From Rhodopseudomonas palustris (lineage in GTDB: Bacteria; Pseudomonadota; Alphaproteobacteria; Rhizobiales; Xanthobacteraceae): DNA of 64,000 bases. The notes beneath the pieces were generated by a model. The model had not been told where the DNA came from. It did no database searches and was given only the letters and a program-made list of their open reading frames with translations. Position 1 is the stretch's first letter, and each line of letters opens with the position of its first letter. The stretch lies in contig JACRJB010000067.1 in assembly GCA_016215605.1 (NCBI GenBank), positions 62,001 to 126,000 on the forward strand. Direction: 5' to 3'. Position numbers and translations under genes: made by a program. Shown here piece after piece: positions 43,851 to 53,623 of the stretch.

Positions 43851-44684
43851 ATGGCTGACGCGCTCCCCAACGACCCGCCGCACGAGGATCCCGACCGCTG
43901 GTACTGCACCAACATGGTCGGCGTGCCGGTCGGCCTGATCGGCTCGACTGCCTTCAACCGAAGCCTCCGCCGCCTCACCATCCACGGCACGCGCGAGACT
44001 CACCCCGGACTGTTTCGGCTGCTCGCTACTTGCCGCCGCCAAGCCGATGCCGCCGAAGTGTTCGAACATTACATGTCGATGGAGTTCGGGCTCGGTCCGC
44101 TCGCCGCCGAGCAACCGGACCGGCGGCGCGTGACCAGCTACATGGAGCTGCTGCGCGGCTGAGGCGTCGACTCCAATGGTCCCAAGGCCGCGGTGCTGAA
44201 GGGCTGGGTCGAAAGCCGGTTCGGTCTGGTACCGATCTTCCACAAGCAGCGGCTCGGGCTGTTTCCCTCGGCAGGCTGGGCGGTGTATCTCGAAGAGAAG
44301 ACCGACAGCCGGTTTCACGACAATTGCATCCATCAGCAGTTCGATCTGCTCTACGAATACTGCCAGTGGAGCATTCGCCGCTTCCACGCGCCCGGCCCGC
44401 GCTTCGTCCGGCTGTGGCGCGGCACCAACAATGTAGAAGAGCAACTGGTCGAAGGCGATCCCCGCTCCGGCCGCTGCACCGTGCGCCTCAACAATCTCGT
44501 GTCGTTCAGCGCGTCCAAGGAACGCGCCGACGAATTCGGCGACTGGGTGCTCGAAACCGAAGTGCCGACCGTGAAGCTGCTGTTCTTCCCGGGCCTGCTC
44601 CGCGCCCATGTTCTCGCCCACGAGAGCGAGTTCCTGGTGATCGGCGGCAACTACAAGGTCCGTGCCCATCACGGCTGGTTCTGA
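43851..44684 (+). pseudogene. draT: Dinitrogenase-reductase ADP-ribosyltransferase interrupted by in-frame TGA
   Basis: The frame encodes DraT, which inactivates nitrogenase Fe protein by ADP-ribosylating an arginine when ammonium appears or energy drops. Codons 1-103 read WYCTNMVGVPVGLIGS through SYMELLRG, then TGA at 44160-44162, then the same frame continues without another stop (GVDSNGPKAAVLKGWVESRF, FVRLWRGTNN, NNLVSFSASKERADEFGD, HESEFLVIGGNY) to 44684. DraT proteins as I know them have Trp here (LLRGWGFDSN), so a TGG to TGA change explains it. Total length would be 277 codons, normal for the family. No draG partner is adjacent. A restart at GTG 44193 lacks a good ribosome site. Sequencing error or recent inactivation are both possible. 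Confidence 0.88.
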
Positions 44685-44729
44685 TGCAGCCGCGCCGTCG
44701 GGATCACCGGATGGACACCCGGCGCTGCG

Positions 44730-44941
44730 TCACGCGGTTTCGTCGGCCTCCTCCATGCGCGGCTCGCTGAAGCCGTAGCTCTTGCCTTTGATGCTACGAG
44801 AAACGGCACATCGTCCTGCGCCAGCGCCAGATGCATCACCCTGTCGCCGTGCAGGATTTCGTCGATCTCGGCACGATCGACGATCTCGCGGCTCCGACGC
44901 CGCATCGGACGCGCCAGGATCTCGTTTGCAGAGCCGGTCAT
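44730..44941 (-). pseudogene. Remnant of a pyridoxamine 5'-phosphate oxidase-like (Nim-type) gene
   Basis: From ATG 44941, with GGAG nearby, the frame reads MRRRSREIVDRAEIDEILHG and VMHLALAQDDVPFLV. This is the N-terminus of FMN-binding Nim-like flavoproteins. Homology then breaks off. In another frame a C-terminal-like end (IKGKSYGFSEPRM) follows. Only about 70 of a usual 150 residues can be accounted for, so a central deletion with a frame change is likely. It lies between draT and the alpha/beta hydrolase gene. Confidence 0.5.
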
Positions 44942-45035
44942 TGTCTGTCTCCTCATCAAACAAAATGCGATCGACACCCGCGCCGCTTTGCGGCAAAGGT
45001 CGATGCGACTGACTTGCAAAATGGAATGATCCGCG

Positions 45036-45881
45036 ATGACGAACGACCGCCCTGCCGATCCGCGAGCCCGCTGGGCGCAGCTGTCGCAGAGCGAGCGCGA
45101 TGCCGCCTACGACTGCAACAGCGCGGTCAAGAACAGCCCGCAATTGATCGCGGAGCGCAATGCGGCCTCTGCGGAGGCGCGCGCAAAGCTGACCTCGGTG
45201 CTCGATCTGCCCTATGGCCCGCGCGAGAAGAACAAGATCGACCTCTATCCGGCATCGGAGGCGGACGCGCCCTGCCTGCTCTTCCTGCATGGCGGCTATT
45301 GGCAAAAGAATTCACGCGAGCTGTTTGCGATGATGGTGGAAGGCGTCGCTGCGCATGGCTGGTCGATGGCGATCCCCGGCTATTCGCTGGCGCCCGACGT
45401 GTCCCTCACCGAGATCGTCGATGAGGTCCGCCATGCGCTGGATTGGCTCGCTGCGCATGCGCCGGACCACGGTGTCGCCGGTCCGATCATCACCTCGGGC
45501 TGGTCGGCCGGCGGCCACCTCGTGGCGATGACGCTCGACCATCCGCTGGTCACGGCCGGGCTGTCGATCTCGGGCGTGTTCGACCTCGCCCCGCTCCGCG
45601 ACACCGGGCTGAACACTGCTCTCAAGTTGACGGATGACGAGATCGAAACGCTGTCGCCGCTGCGGCTGCCGGTGATCGGCAAGCGTCTCGACCTCGCCTA
45701 TGGCGCCAACGAACTGCCGGCACTGGTGCTGGATTCGATCAACCTACACGAGCATCGCATCGCTGCCGGCGCGCCCGGGCGACTGCTGCCGATCGCCGGG
45801 CACGATCACTTCTCGATTCTTGCCGAACTGAGGCGCCCCGATGGCGCGCTGGTGCGGGCGGTGCGTGACCTCATCGCCTGA
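45036..45881 (+). CDS. Alpha/beta hydrolase, kynurenine formamidase-like
   Basis: The 281-residue protein has the esterase/formamidase oxyanion motif LFLHGGYWQKNSREL near 81-95, the nucleophile elbow GWSAGGHL near 154-161 and the acid/base His in IAGHDHFSIL near 254-263. HGGYW and the N-terminal region NSPQLIAERN are typical of arylformamidase-like hydrolases. It is cytoplasmic. The substrate is not evident, since no tryptophan catabolism genes are adjacent. ATG 45036 gives the standard N-terminus. Confidence 0.82.
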   Translation: MTNDRPADPRARWAQLSQSERDAAYDCNSAVKNSPQLIAERNAASAEARAKLTSVLDLPYGPREKNKIDLYPASEADAPCLLFLHGGYWQKNSRELFAMMVEGVAAHGWSMAIPGYSLAPDVSLTEIVDEVRHALDWLAAHAPDHGVAGPIITSGWSAGGHLVAMTLDHPLVTAGLSISGVFDLAPLRDTGLNTALKLTDDEIETLSPLRLPVIGKRLDLAYGANELPALVLDSINLHEHRIAAGAPGRLLPIAGHDHFSILAELRRPDGALVRAVRDLIA

Positions 45882-46100
45882 GATCGCTCGCCCTCGACTG
45901 GACCACGTGCCGTCGCGGCTCGATGGAGATTTCGCGGCGCGCCGTCCCGCAGCCCTTGCGGCGGAATGCGCCTCGCTTGTCGCCACGGGGAATCTGGCAG
46001 ATTATGGGGAAATGCTGGCGTCCGCTGATAGCGTCCTGGCCCATCGCAACCCGGTGGCAGCTGAAGCTCGCCGGAGCACCTCCAATCATCGTGAGCCTTG

Positions 46101-46691
46101 ATGTCTCGTCCATCTGCGCTGACCCGAACGAGAGCCTGGCTCGCCGACTTCGCCGCCAACAAGGACCCGCTCGCCGCCACCGGCAACCTGGTCGCGCTGG
46201 TCCTTGCCGGCAATACGCCGTTCTATCCGATCTATGTCGCCGCGGTGGCAGGCACCGGCGGAATGCCGTGGCTGCTGATGACGCTGTTGTCGTTTCCGTT
46301 CTTCTGCCTTGTTCCCGTCCTCGCCCGCTTCAACTCGCAGCTCGGGCGGATCACGCTGTCGCTGGCGGCGACCGGGAATACCGTGTTCTGCACCTGGCTG
46401 CTCGGTGTGCCGTCGGGGATCGAATTGTTTCTGCTGCCCTGCGCGACGCTGGCCAGTGTGCTGTTCCGGCGGAGCGAGCGGTTGCTGATGCTGCCCTTGG
46501 CGGGACTGCCGGTTGCAGCCTATCTCGTCCTGCACGGACGGTACGGCGCACCGCCTCACGCCTATCAGGCCGACGAATATGCCGCGCTGTTCTCGATGAA
46601 CGCGATCAGCGCCGCCATGATTTCGATCTTCATCGGGATCGTGTTTTCGGGTCTGTACGCCGAGCCCGCCGATCGCAAGTCCCAGGTTTGA
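46101..46691 (+). CDS. Integral membrane protein of unknown function
   Basis: The 196-residue protein has about five or six hydrophobic segments (LVALVLAGNTPFYPIYVAAV, LLMTLLSFPFFCLVPVLA, FLLPCATLASVLF, LLMLPLAGLPVAAYLVL, AISAAMISIFIGIVFSGLY). The first helix includes TGNLVALVLAGNTPFYP. I do not recognise a named family with confidence. The 219 bases upstream (45882-46100) contain nothing I can name. The next gene is a larger membrane protein on the same strand, about 130 bases on. Confidence 0.7.
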   Translation: MSRPSALTRTRAWLADFAANKDPLAATGNLVALVLAGNTPFYPIYVAAVAGTGGMPWLLMTLLSFPFFCLVPVLARFNSQLGRITLSLAATGNTVFCTWLLGVPSGIELFLLPCATLASVLFRRSERLLMLPLAGLPVAAYLVLHGRYGAPPHAYQADEYAALFSMNAISAAMISIFIGIVFSGLYAEPADRKSQV

Positions 46692-46818
46692 GCTCCCTGG
46701 AAACGGTTGAATCAGCGCGCGGTCGGCACTTACGGCCGTCGTCGCCGATATGCTATCCGGGGCGCCGGGACGGCCCGGAATCCCTCTGGATCGCCGGGAC
46801 AGATCTCCGAGGTGCGTG

Positions 46819-48765
46819 ATGGTGGATGCGGAGCAACAGGGCCGTCAGATCAACGACCGCTTGCGAGCCGAGGCGGACGTTAGAACTGCGCCGCATCCCG
46901 CCGCCGGCCAAGCCGCCCCCCGACACGATTGGCGCGAGTTGCTCGCGCTCGCGGTCGTTCTGGTCGCAGCGTCCGCCATCGCCGGGGTGATGTTCACCGA
47001 TTACTATCGGGCGCCCAACCTGCTGTGGCGCGGCTTCTACCATGACCGCAACTCGCATTTCAGCTTCGGTCTCGACCTCGCTTTGGCGGTCCGGCATCTC
47101 GACCCGGTGTGGTTCTTCAGCGAGCTGGAGAAGGCAAAGGTCTGGCCACCGTTCCACGGCTTGGTGCTGAGTGCCGTGCTGCTGGTCGGCGGGATCGACT
47201 ATCGCCTCGGTATCGTGCCGAGCCTGATCGGCTGGGTCGCGACGATCGCCTTCGTCTGGCTGATCACACGTCGGTTGTTCGGCAATCGACTGGAGGGCAT
47301 GTTCGCCGCCGCGATCGCCGTCATCCTCACTGCCTCCAGCCCCGCCTTCCGGCTGATCAGCGCCGACGTGATGCTGGAGGGGCTCGGCGCCGGGCTGTCC
47401 GCTGCGGCGCTGTGGGCGTATTTGCGGGCCTTCGCCATGCCCGACAGCGCCGCGCGCTGGCGGCTGCTCGCTGCGATCCTCACGATTCTGTTCTTCCACA
47501 AGGGCAACTACTGGGGCCTGCTGATCGCGGCGATCGCTGTCGCCTTCGCATCCGAACACTGGCGCGCCACCGTCGAGGCTGCGCGCGCTGTCGGCCGGAT
47601 CAAGGTTGGTCCGGCGATCATCGGCATCGTCCGGCAGCCGCTGTTGATCCTTGCGGCCGTGATCGCCGCCCTCGTCGCCTACATCTATGCGCGCGGTCCG
47701 ACGGCGCTGGAGCTGTTCGGGAAATCGGTGTCGCTGTATCCGCCGGAAAACCTGACCACCGCCGCCTATGCCATGGTGTTTCTGTGGTGGTCCTTGCTGT
47801 GGTGGCGGAACAAGGCGGCGATCGATGCCTGGCTCGGCCTTCCCGGTCGCGCACTGCTCTACTGGCACATCACGCCGATCGCGATTTCGTTTTTGCTGCC
47901 GCATCGACTGTCGCGCTTTTTATGGTTCGTCGGGCCGGCCAACAATCCCAATCTCGACACGGGTCTTTGGCAGGGCGTCCAGTTCTATTGGCAGGTGTTC
48001 GCCGAGGGCTTCCACACGCTCCCCTGGCTGGCTGTTCCCGCGCTGGTGCTGGCGGTGATCGGCGCATTCCGCCTGCCACGGCTGGCACCCGGCGCCCGCG
48101 TGGTGTTTCTGTTCGCACTGGTCGCTGCGATCGGCGTGGTGATCCATCCGCAACACCAGGGCCGGTTCATGACGACTTGGGTGTTCGCCGTCTGGATCTG
48201 CTCCGGCATCGGCGCCGGCCTGATCCTGGGCGCGCTACGCGGCCTGATCTCGCCGTGGGTGCGCGGCATCGTCGCCGCGGCTGCGGCCTTATCGCTGATC
48301 TTCCTCAATATCGGCCACCCGCTGTCGGAGGCCGTCTATGCGACCGCGATCCACCCCAAGGACGGCCCGACGGATCTCAATCTGATCCGCCCCTATCTGG
48401 CGGAGCTGGACGGCGCACGCGAGGTGACCGTGTTCACGACCTTCGGCAACAGCAAGCTGTTCGCCTGGGTGATCCGCGAACACTGCCGTTGTCACCGCAT
48501 CGTCGACGATCCTTTCATCGACAATCTCGCCACGCGCGACGACGTTCGGCAGCTGATGGCTCAACGTGTCGCGCAGTCGACAGCAGACGTCATCGTCACC
48601 ATCGACTCGCCGAGCACCCGTCACGAACTGCCCTCGGTCGGATGGGTCTATCCGAAGATGGCGGGCATCCTCGATGCCATGAACGAGCAGACGCGCTACG
48701 CACGCGGCGCGTCCTACGATCTGCCGGACGAGCAGGCGACGGCCACAATCTGGCGGCGACACTGA
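46819..48765 (+). CDS. Multi-pass membrane protein, glycosyltransferase family 39/ArnT-like
   Basis: The 648-residue protein has a basic N-terminal tail and 10 or more helices. An extracytoplasmic first loop contains YYRAPNLLWRGFYHDRNSHFSFGLD near 66-90 and FSELEKAKVWPPFHGLVLS near 107-125, the layout of GT-C enzymes with catalytic acidic residues in loop 1. A soluble C-terminal part (residues 520-648) holds VTVFTTFGNSKLFAWVIREHCRCHRIV. Such proteins transfer sugars from polyprenyl phosphate to lipids or glycans at the inner membrane. Polysaccharide genes downstream fit. The specific donor and acceptor are unknown. Confidence 0.65.
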   Translation: MVDAEQQGRQINDRLRAEADVRTAPHPAAGQAAPRHDWRELLALAVVLVAASAIAGVMFTDYYRAPNLLWRGFYHDRNSHFSFGLDLALAVRHLDPVWFFSELEKAKVWPPFHGLVLSAVLLVGGIDYRLGIVPSLIGWVATIAFVWLITRRLFGNRLEGMFAAAIAVILTASSPAFRLISADVMLEGLGAGLSAAALWAYLRAFAMPDSAARWRLLAAILTILFFHKGNYWGLLIAAIAVAFASEHWRATVEAARAVGRIKVGPAIIGIVRQPLLILAAVIAALVAYIYARGPTALELFGKSVSLYPPENLTTAAYAMVFLWWSLLWWRNKAAIDAWLGLPGRALLYWHITPIAISFLLPHRLSRFLWFVGPANNPNLDTGLWQGVQFYWQVFAEGFHTLPWLAVPALVLAVIGAFRLPRLAPGARVVFLFALVAAIGVVIHPQHQGRFMTTWVFAVWICSGIGAGLILGALRGLISPWVRGIVAAAAALSLIFLNIGHPLSEAVYATAIHPKDGPTDLNLIRPYLAELDGAREVTVFTTFGNSKLFAWVIREHCRCHRIVDDPFIDNLATRDDVRQLMAQRVAQSTADVIVTIDSPSTRHELPSVGWVYPKMAGILDAMNEQTRYARGASYDLPDEQATATIWRRH

Positions 48766-49014
48766 GAGTTGACCGCCGACGGCCACGAGCCGGAACGTTG
48801 AACCACGATTCACTGCATCGCATTCTGAGCCGGGTTTAAGAAACCTGCGTTCTGACCAAATCCGCGGCCGAGCGTTGTGATCGGGGCCGGGCGCGTGACA
48901 ACGGCGGCGCTGCCACCGCCGTGCGTGACCGCCCCTGGGGCAGCCCCATGCGGTCCGGCTTGCGTCTGGTTCGGGCTGCGCTTAACCAGTGCCTGCTTTT
49001 CTGCAAGGTAAGAC

Positions 49015-49602
49015 ATGAACCAGGACCGGATCGCCGCCCATTTCCAGAACTCGCTCGCCACGATGACCGCAGCCGCGGCTGACGCAGCGCTGCTGGCGGC
49101 GTCGCGGGCGATTGCAGCAGCCTGCATCGCGGCGCTGCGCGACGGGCGCAAGATCCTGCTCGCGGGCAACGGCGGAAGCGCGGCCGACGCCCAGCACATC
49201 GCCGCAGAAATCATCGGGCGCTATAAAGAGAACCGGGCGGCATGGCCCGCGATCGCGCTGACCACCGACACCTCGGCGCTGACCGCGATCGCCAACGACT
49301 ACGGCTTCGACCGCGTGTTCGCCCGCCAGGTGGAAGGACTTGGCCAGCGCGGCGATGTCTTCATCGGCATCACCACCTCTGGGCGTTCGCCGAACATCCT
49401 GGCGGCGCTGATGACCGCTCGCGAGCGAGGGTTGGTCACCGTCGGCATGACCGGCCCCGGCGGCGCTTCGATGGGGGCGCATTGCGATCATCTGCTGATC
49501 GCGCCGGGAGCCGAGACCGCGCTGGTGCAACAGATCCATCTAATGGCCGCGCATGCGATCTGCGACGAAATCGAAACCGTGCTCGGCGCTGCGAAGGCAT
49601 GA
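49015..49602 (+). CDS. gmhA: Sedoheptulose-7-phosphate isomerase
   Basis: The 195-residue SIS-domain protein has [23 protein letters not shown] near 49-71, [33 protein letters not shown] near 119-129 and a C-terminal [16 protein letters not shown], all GmhA signatures. It converts sedoheptulose 7-phosphate to D-glycero-D-manno-heptose 7-phosphate, the first step to activated heptose for LPS or surface glycans. The stop overlaps the gmhB start (ATGA), so both are co-translated. Confidence 0.93.
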   Translation: MNQDRIAAHFQNSLATMTAAAADAALLAASRAIAAACIAALRDGRKILLAGNGGSAADAQHIAAEIIGRYKENRAAWPAIALTTDTSALTAIANDYGFDRVFARQVEGLGQRGDVFIGITTSGRSPNILAALMTARERGLVTVGMTGPGGASMGAHCDHLLIAPGAETALVQQIHLMAAHAICDEIETVLGAAKA

Positions 49603-50147
49603 CCTCGCAGGCGACCACGCCGCTGCGGCCGGCCGCGTTTCTCGATCGCGATGGCGTCATCAACTACAATGATCACTACATCGGCACGCGCGAGCGCTTT
49701 CGCTGGATGCCCGGTGTCGCGGCGGCGATCCACCGGCTGAACGCGGCTGGTTACATGGTGTTCGTCATCACGAACCAGTCCGGCGTGGCGCGCGGAATGT
49801 TCAGCGAGGACGACGTGCAGGCGTTGCATCGCTGGATGGTCGACGAATTGCGCAAGCAAGACGCACGGATCGACGACATCCGCTACTGCCCCCATCATCC
49901 GGACGGCATCGTCGAGACCTATCGAAAGGCCAGTGACGACCGCAAGCCGAAGCCGGGCATGATCCTCGATCTGATGCGGGCATGGCCGGTGTCGTTGCAG
50001 GGCAGCTTCGTGATCGGCGACAGCGACATCGATGTCGAAGCAGCGCGCGCCGCGGGCATTCCGGGCTTTCTGTTCGCGGGTGGCGATATCGACGCGTTCG
50101 TCGCCGATGTGCTCGCGCGGATGGCGCGCGGCGGCGTGGCGGACTAA
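49599..50147 (+). CDS. gmhB: D-glycero-D-manno-heptose 1,7-bisphosphate 7-phosphatase
   Basis: The 182-residue HAD phosphatase has [11 protein letters not shown] near 12-22 (nucleophile DxD), [13 protein letters not shown] near 56-68, CPHHPDG near 97-103, [11 protein letters not shown] and [18 protein letters not shown]. In E. coli GmhB a zinc is bound by CxH plus a downstream CxC; here CPH is present but the CxC position reads SDD ([11 protein letters not shown]), so zinc is probably absent. It removes the C7 phosphate from heptose bisphosphate. It is coupled to gmhA. No heptose kinase or nucleotidyltransferase gene is nearby. Confidence 0.9.
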   Translation: MTSQATTPLRPAAFLDRDGVINYNDHYIGTRERFRWMPGVAAAIHRLNAAGYMVFVITNQSGVARGMFSEDDVQALHRWMVDELRKQDARIDDIRYCPHHPDGIVETYRKASDDRKPKPGMILDLMRAWPVSLQGSFVIGDSDIDVEAARAAGIPGFLFAGGDIDAFVADVLARMARGGVAD

Positions 50148-50190
50148 TCAAATTCAGGGCATCTGAACTACGCGTTACGGATATCGCCCG

Positions 50191-51069
50191 TCAGCGCTGC
50201 GCGACGTCGAGCAGGTATCGGCCGTAGGCACTGTTCGCGATCGGCTTCGCCAGGCTCTCGAGCTGGGCGGCATCGATCCACTTCATGTGATAGGCGATTT
50301 CCTCAGGACAGCAGATCTTGAGGCCCTGCCGCTTCTCCAGAATGCGGACGAATTCGGCGGCTTCGAGGAGGTTGTCGGGCGTGCCGGTGTCGAGCCAGGC
50401 AAACCCGCGACCCATCTTTTCGACCCGAAGTTGCCCCCGCTCGAGATAGGCCCGATTGAGATCGGTGATCTCCAGCTCGCCGCGCGCCGACGGCTTCAGG
50501 CCTGCGGCGATCTCGACCGCACGGGAATCATAGAAGTACACCCCCGTCACCGCCCAATTCGAGCGCGGCGCCGCCGGCTTCTCCTCGATCGAGATCGCCC
50601 TCTGGTCCTCGTCGAACTCGACCACGCCATAGGCTTGCGGATCTCTGACCTGATAGGCGAACACGGTCGCGCCATCGCAGTGACTCGACGCCGTTTGCAA
50701 CAACGGAATCAGATCGTGGCCGTAGAACAGATTGTCACCGAGCACGAGCGCGGAGGACCCGCCGGCGACGAAGTCGGCGCCGATGATGTAGGCCTGCGCG
50801 AGCCCCTCCGGGCGCGGCTGCTCGGCATAGCTGAACGACATGCCCCAGCGCGCGCCGTCGCCGAGCAGTTGCTGGAATCGTGGTAGATCCGCCGGGGTCG
50901 AGATCACCAGGATGTCGCGGATGCCCGCCATCATCAGCGTCGACAGTGGATAGTAGATCAGCGGCTTGTCGTAGATCGGCAGCAATTGCTTGGAGGCCGA
51001 CACCGTCATCGGGTACAGCCGCGTACCGCTCCCGCCCGCGAGGATGATGCCCTTGGAAACGCTGGTCAT
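50191..51069 (-). CDS. rfbA: Glucose-1-phosphate thymidylyltransferase
   Basis: The 292-residue protein has [17 protein letters not shown] near 5-21, [34 protein letters not shown] near 110-122, [14 protein letters not shown] and [14 protein letters not shown]. It makes dTDP-glucose from dTTP and glucose 1-phosphate. It is the last gene of the four-gene minus-strand rfbBCDA operon (order rfbB, rfbC, rfbD, rfbA) and converges with gmhAB. ATG 51069 gives the standard N-terminus. Confidence 0.95.
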   Translation of the reverse strand: MTSVSKGIILAGGSGTRLYPMTVSASKQLLPIYDKPLIYYPLSTLMMAGIRDILVISTPADLPRFQQLLGDGARWGMSFSYAEQPRPEGLAQAYIIGADFVAGGSSALVLGDNLFYGHDLIPLLQTASSHCDGATVFAYQVRDPQAYGVVEFDEDQRAISIEEKPAAPRSNWAVTGVYFYDSRAVEIAAGLKPSARGELEITDLNRAYLERGQLRVEKMGRGFAWLDTGTPDNLLEAAEFVRILEKRQGLKICCPEEIAYHMKWIDAAQLESLAKPIANSAYGRYLLDVAQR

Positions 51070-51082
51070 GTCGGAGCCTGTT

Positions 51083-51979
51083 TCAATGGTTGACGCGCCC
51101 GGCAGCGAGCAGCCGGTCGACGCAGGAGGCGAGCGAGTGCTTCCAATCCGGGAGGCGCACGCCATGACGCTCTGCAAGGCGTGCGCTGTCCAGTCGCGAG
51201 TTGGCGGGCCGACGCGCCGGGGTGGGATAGTCGGAGGTCGCAATCCGCTTCACGCGCGCCGAGGGACCGCCGGCGGCGGCGGAGCACGCGAAGATCGCTT
51301 CGGCGAATCCGGCCCAGTCGGTTTCGCCGCTGCTGGTCATGTTAAACAGACCCCGCAGCGCGGCCTCATCCGGACGCGCCAGCAGATTGCGCACCACGGT
51401 GATGATGCCGTCCGCCAGATCGAGCGCGCAGGTCGGGGCGCCACGCTGGTCGCAGACCACGGAAATGTCGTCGCGGCTCTCGGCCAGCGTCAGCATGGTG
51501 CGGACGAAATTCTTGCCGAACGGGCTGTAGACCCAGGCGGTGCGCAGGATCGCATGATCGGGATTGGCCGCGGCCACCGCACGCTCGCCGGCGAGCTTGC
51601 TGGCGCCGTAGACGCCGAGCGGCGCCGGCACGTCGTCCTCGCGATAGCGGCGAGCCAGACCGCCGTCGAACACGTAGTCGGTCGACAGATGCACGACTGG
51701 AATACCGAGCCGTCCGGCGACTGCGGCGACAGCGCCGGCGCCGGCTTCGTTGATGCGATAGGCCTGCTCGGAGTCGGTCTCGGCAAGATCGACCGCCGTA
51801 TAGGCAGCGGCGCTGACGACTGCGTGCGGCCGGGCCGCGGCGATCGCCTGTGCCACGGCGCCGGCGTCCTGCAGGTCAAATTCAGGACGCGCAAGCGTGA
51901 CGATCTCGACATCCGCCGGCGCGCGCTCCAGCAAAGACTGGACCACCTGGCCGTTCCGGCCTGTGACAGCGAGGCGCAT
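51083..51979 (-). CDS. rfbD: dTDP-4-dehydrorhamnose reductase
   Basis: The 298-residue SDR protein has the NADPH loop [13 protein letters not shown] near 5-17, [14 protein letters not shown] near 53-66, [10 protein letters not shown] near 97-106 and the catalytic YGASKLAGE near 124-132. [14 protein letters not shown] is also conserved. It reduces dTDP-4-dehydro-L-rhamnose to dTDP-L-rhamnose. It lies three bases after rfbC and 13 before rfbA. Confidence 0.95.
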   Translation of the reverse strand: MRLAVTGRNGQVVQSLLERAPADVEIVTLARPEFDLQDAGAVAQAIAAARPHAVVSAAAYTAVDLAETDSEQAYRINEAGAGAVAAVAGRLGIPVVHLSTDYVFDGGLARRYREDDVPAPLGVYGASKLAGERAVAAANPDHAILRTAWVYSPFGKNFVRTMLTLAESRDDISVVCDQRGAPTCALDLADGIITVVRNLLARPDEAALRGLFNMTSSGETDWAGFAEAIFACSAAAGGPSARVKRIATSDYPTPARRPANSRLDSARLAERHGVRLPDWKHSLASCVDRLLAAGRVNH

Positions 51980-51982
51980 CGG

Positions 51983-52540
51983 CTACTCGAAATAGGTCGG
52001 CAGAGAACGAAACGGCGGCAGCCGCAGATCCTTGTCGGACAGCACCACCTTGTCGGGCGCCACTGGCCAATCGATCGCGAGGTCCGGATCGTTCCAGGCG
52101 AGGCCGAGATCGTGCGGAGGTGAATAGTAACCGGTCACTTTGTAAAGGACGTGGGTATCCGGCTCGAGCGTGCAGAAGCCATGCGCGAAGCCGACCGGGA
52201 CCAGCAGCTGCTTGCCATTGTCCGCGGACAGCTCTTCCGCGACCCATCGACCGTAGCTCGGCGACGAGCGCCGCAGATCCACGGCGACATCGAGAATGCG
52301 GCCGCGCAGCACCCGCACCAGCTTGTCCTGCGCGGCCGGATGGCTCTGGAAATGCAGGCCGCGGATCGTGCCCGGCTCTCGCGACGACGACTGATTATCC
52401 TGCACGAAGTCGAGCGCGATGCCGTGGTCGACGAAGCGCTTGTGATTATAGGTCTCGCAGAACACCCCGCGCGAATCCGCAAAGCCCTTCGGAACGATCA
52501 CCTTCACGGCTTCGATCGCCGTCGGCGTAGCTGTCAGCAC
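51983..52540 (-). CDS. rfbC: dTDP-4-dehydrorhamnose 3,5-epimerase
   Basis: The 185-residue cupin has FADSRGVFCETYNHKRF near 20-36, FVQDNQSSSREPGTIRGLHFQ near 45-65 with the catalytic His, HPAAQDKLVRVLRGRILDVAVDLR, and YKVTGYYSPPHDLGLAWNDPDL near 132-153 with the conserved Tyr. It epimerises C3 and C5 of dTDP-4-dehydro-6-deoxyglucose. It sits between rfbB and rfbD. Confidence 0.95.
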   Translation of the reverse strand: MLTATPTAIEAVKVIVPKGFADSRGVFCETYNHKRFVDHGIALDFVQDNQSSSREPGTIRGLHFQSHPAAQDKLVRVLRGRILDVAVDLRRSSPSYGRWVAEELSADNGKQLLVPVGFAHGFCTLEPDTHVLYKVTGYYSPPHDLGLAWNDPDLAIDWPVAPDKVVLSDKDLRLPPFRSLPTYFE

Positions 52541-52561
52541 GGGCGCCCTCCTCGGCTGCCG

Positions 52562-53623
52562 TCAAATTGCAATCCCGAGGCGTTCGCCCCGGTAGGCACC
52601 GGAACGGACCCGCTTCCACCACTCGCAATTGTCGACGTACCATTGCACGGTCTGACGCAATCCCGTTTCGAAACTGTGGCGCGGCTTCCATCCGAGCTCG
52701 CGCGCGATCTTCGTCGCATCGATGGCATAGCGCAGATCGTGCCCCGGCCGGTCGACCACGAACTCGATCAGTTTCTCGCGCGGACCGATGGCCGCATCGG
52801 GCGCGAGCTCATCGACGATCCGGCAGATCGCACGCACGACCGAGATGTTGGTGTGTTCGTTGTGCCCGCCGATATTGTAACTGTCGCCGACGAGGCCGTC
52901 GCGGGCGACGAGCAGCAGGGCTTCGGCGTGATCGTCGACATGAAGCCAGTCGCGGACGTTCTCCCCGTTGCCGTAGACCGGCAGCCGCTTGCCTTCCAGC
53001 GCGTTGATGATGGTCAGCGGGATCAGTTTCTCAGGGAAGTGATACGGCCCGTAATTATTGGAGCAGTTGGTCATCACCGTGGGCAGGCCGTAGGTGTGGT
53101 GCCAGGCGCGGACCAGGTGGTCGGAGCCCGCCTTGGACGCCGAGTACGGCGAGTTCGGCTGGTAGGCCGTCTGCTCCGTGAAACAGCCGGTCGGCCCAAG
53201 CGAACCGAACACCTCGTCCGTCGAGATGTGATGAAACCGGAACGCGGCCTTCCGATCCGCCGACAGCGTGCGCCAGAGCTCCAGCGCCGCCTGCAACAGC
53301 ACGAACGTGCCGACGACATTGGTCTGGATGAACTCGCCGGGGCCGTCGATCGAACGGTCGACGTGGCTTTCGGCGGCCAGATGCATGACGATGTCGGGTG
53401 AGAATTCGGCGAACAGCTTCCGCATCGCGGCCGCGTCGGCGACATCGGCACGTGCGAAATGGAAACGCGGATCGGCGGACACCGGCGCGAGCGATTCCAG
53501 ATTGCCGGCATAGGTCAGCTTGTCGACGACGAGCACGTCGTGGTCGGTGGTTTCGATCAGCCGACGAACGACCGCCGAGCCGATGAAACCGGCGCCGCCC
53601 GTGATCATGAATTTCCTGGTCAT
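52562..53623 (-). CDS. rfbB: dTDP-glucose 4,6-dehydratase
   Basis: The 353-residue extended SDR has the NAD loop [16 protein letters not shown] near 7-22, [21 protein letters not shown] near 82-102, [10 protein letters not shown] near 131-140 with Asp-Glu, catalytic YSASKAG near 158-164 and [17 protein letters not shown]. It makes dTDP-4-dehydro-6-deoxyglucose. ATG 53623 starts the operon; a promoter should lie in the 349-base region upstream shared with the divergent transporter operon. Confidence 0.95.
   Translation of the reverse strand: MTRKFMITGGAGFIGSAVVRRLIETTDHDVLVVDKLTYAGNLESLAPVSADPRFHFARADVADAAAMRKLFAEFSPDIVMHLAAESHVDRSIDGPGEFIQTNVVGTFVLLQAALELWRTLSADRKAAFRFHHISTDEVFGSLGPTGCFTEQTAYQPNSPYSASKAGSDHLVRAWHHTYGLPTVMTNCSNNYGPYHFPEKLIPLTIINALEGKRLPVYGNGENVRDWLHVDDHAEALLLVARDGLVGDSYNIGGHNEHTNISVVRAICRIVDELAPDAAIGPREKLIEFVVDRPGHDLRYAIDATKIARELGWKPRHSFETGLRQTVQWYVDNCEWWKRVRSGAYRGERLGIAI

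Noticed and set aside
44193-44684. Independent gene starting at GTG 44193
   Set aside because: It is the same reading frame as draT and continues its conserved domain after the TGA; there is no ribosome site before the GTG.
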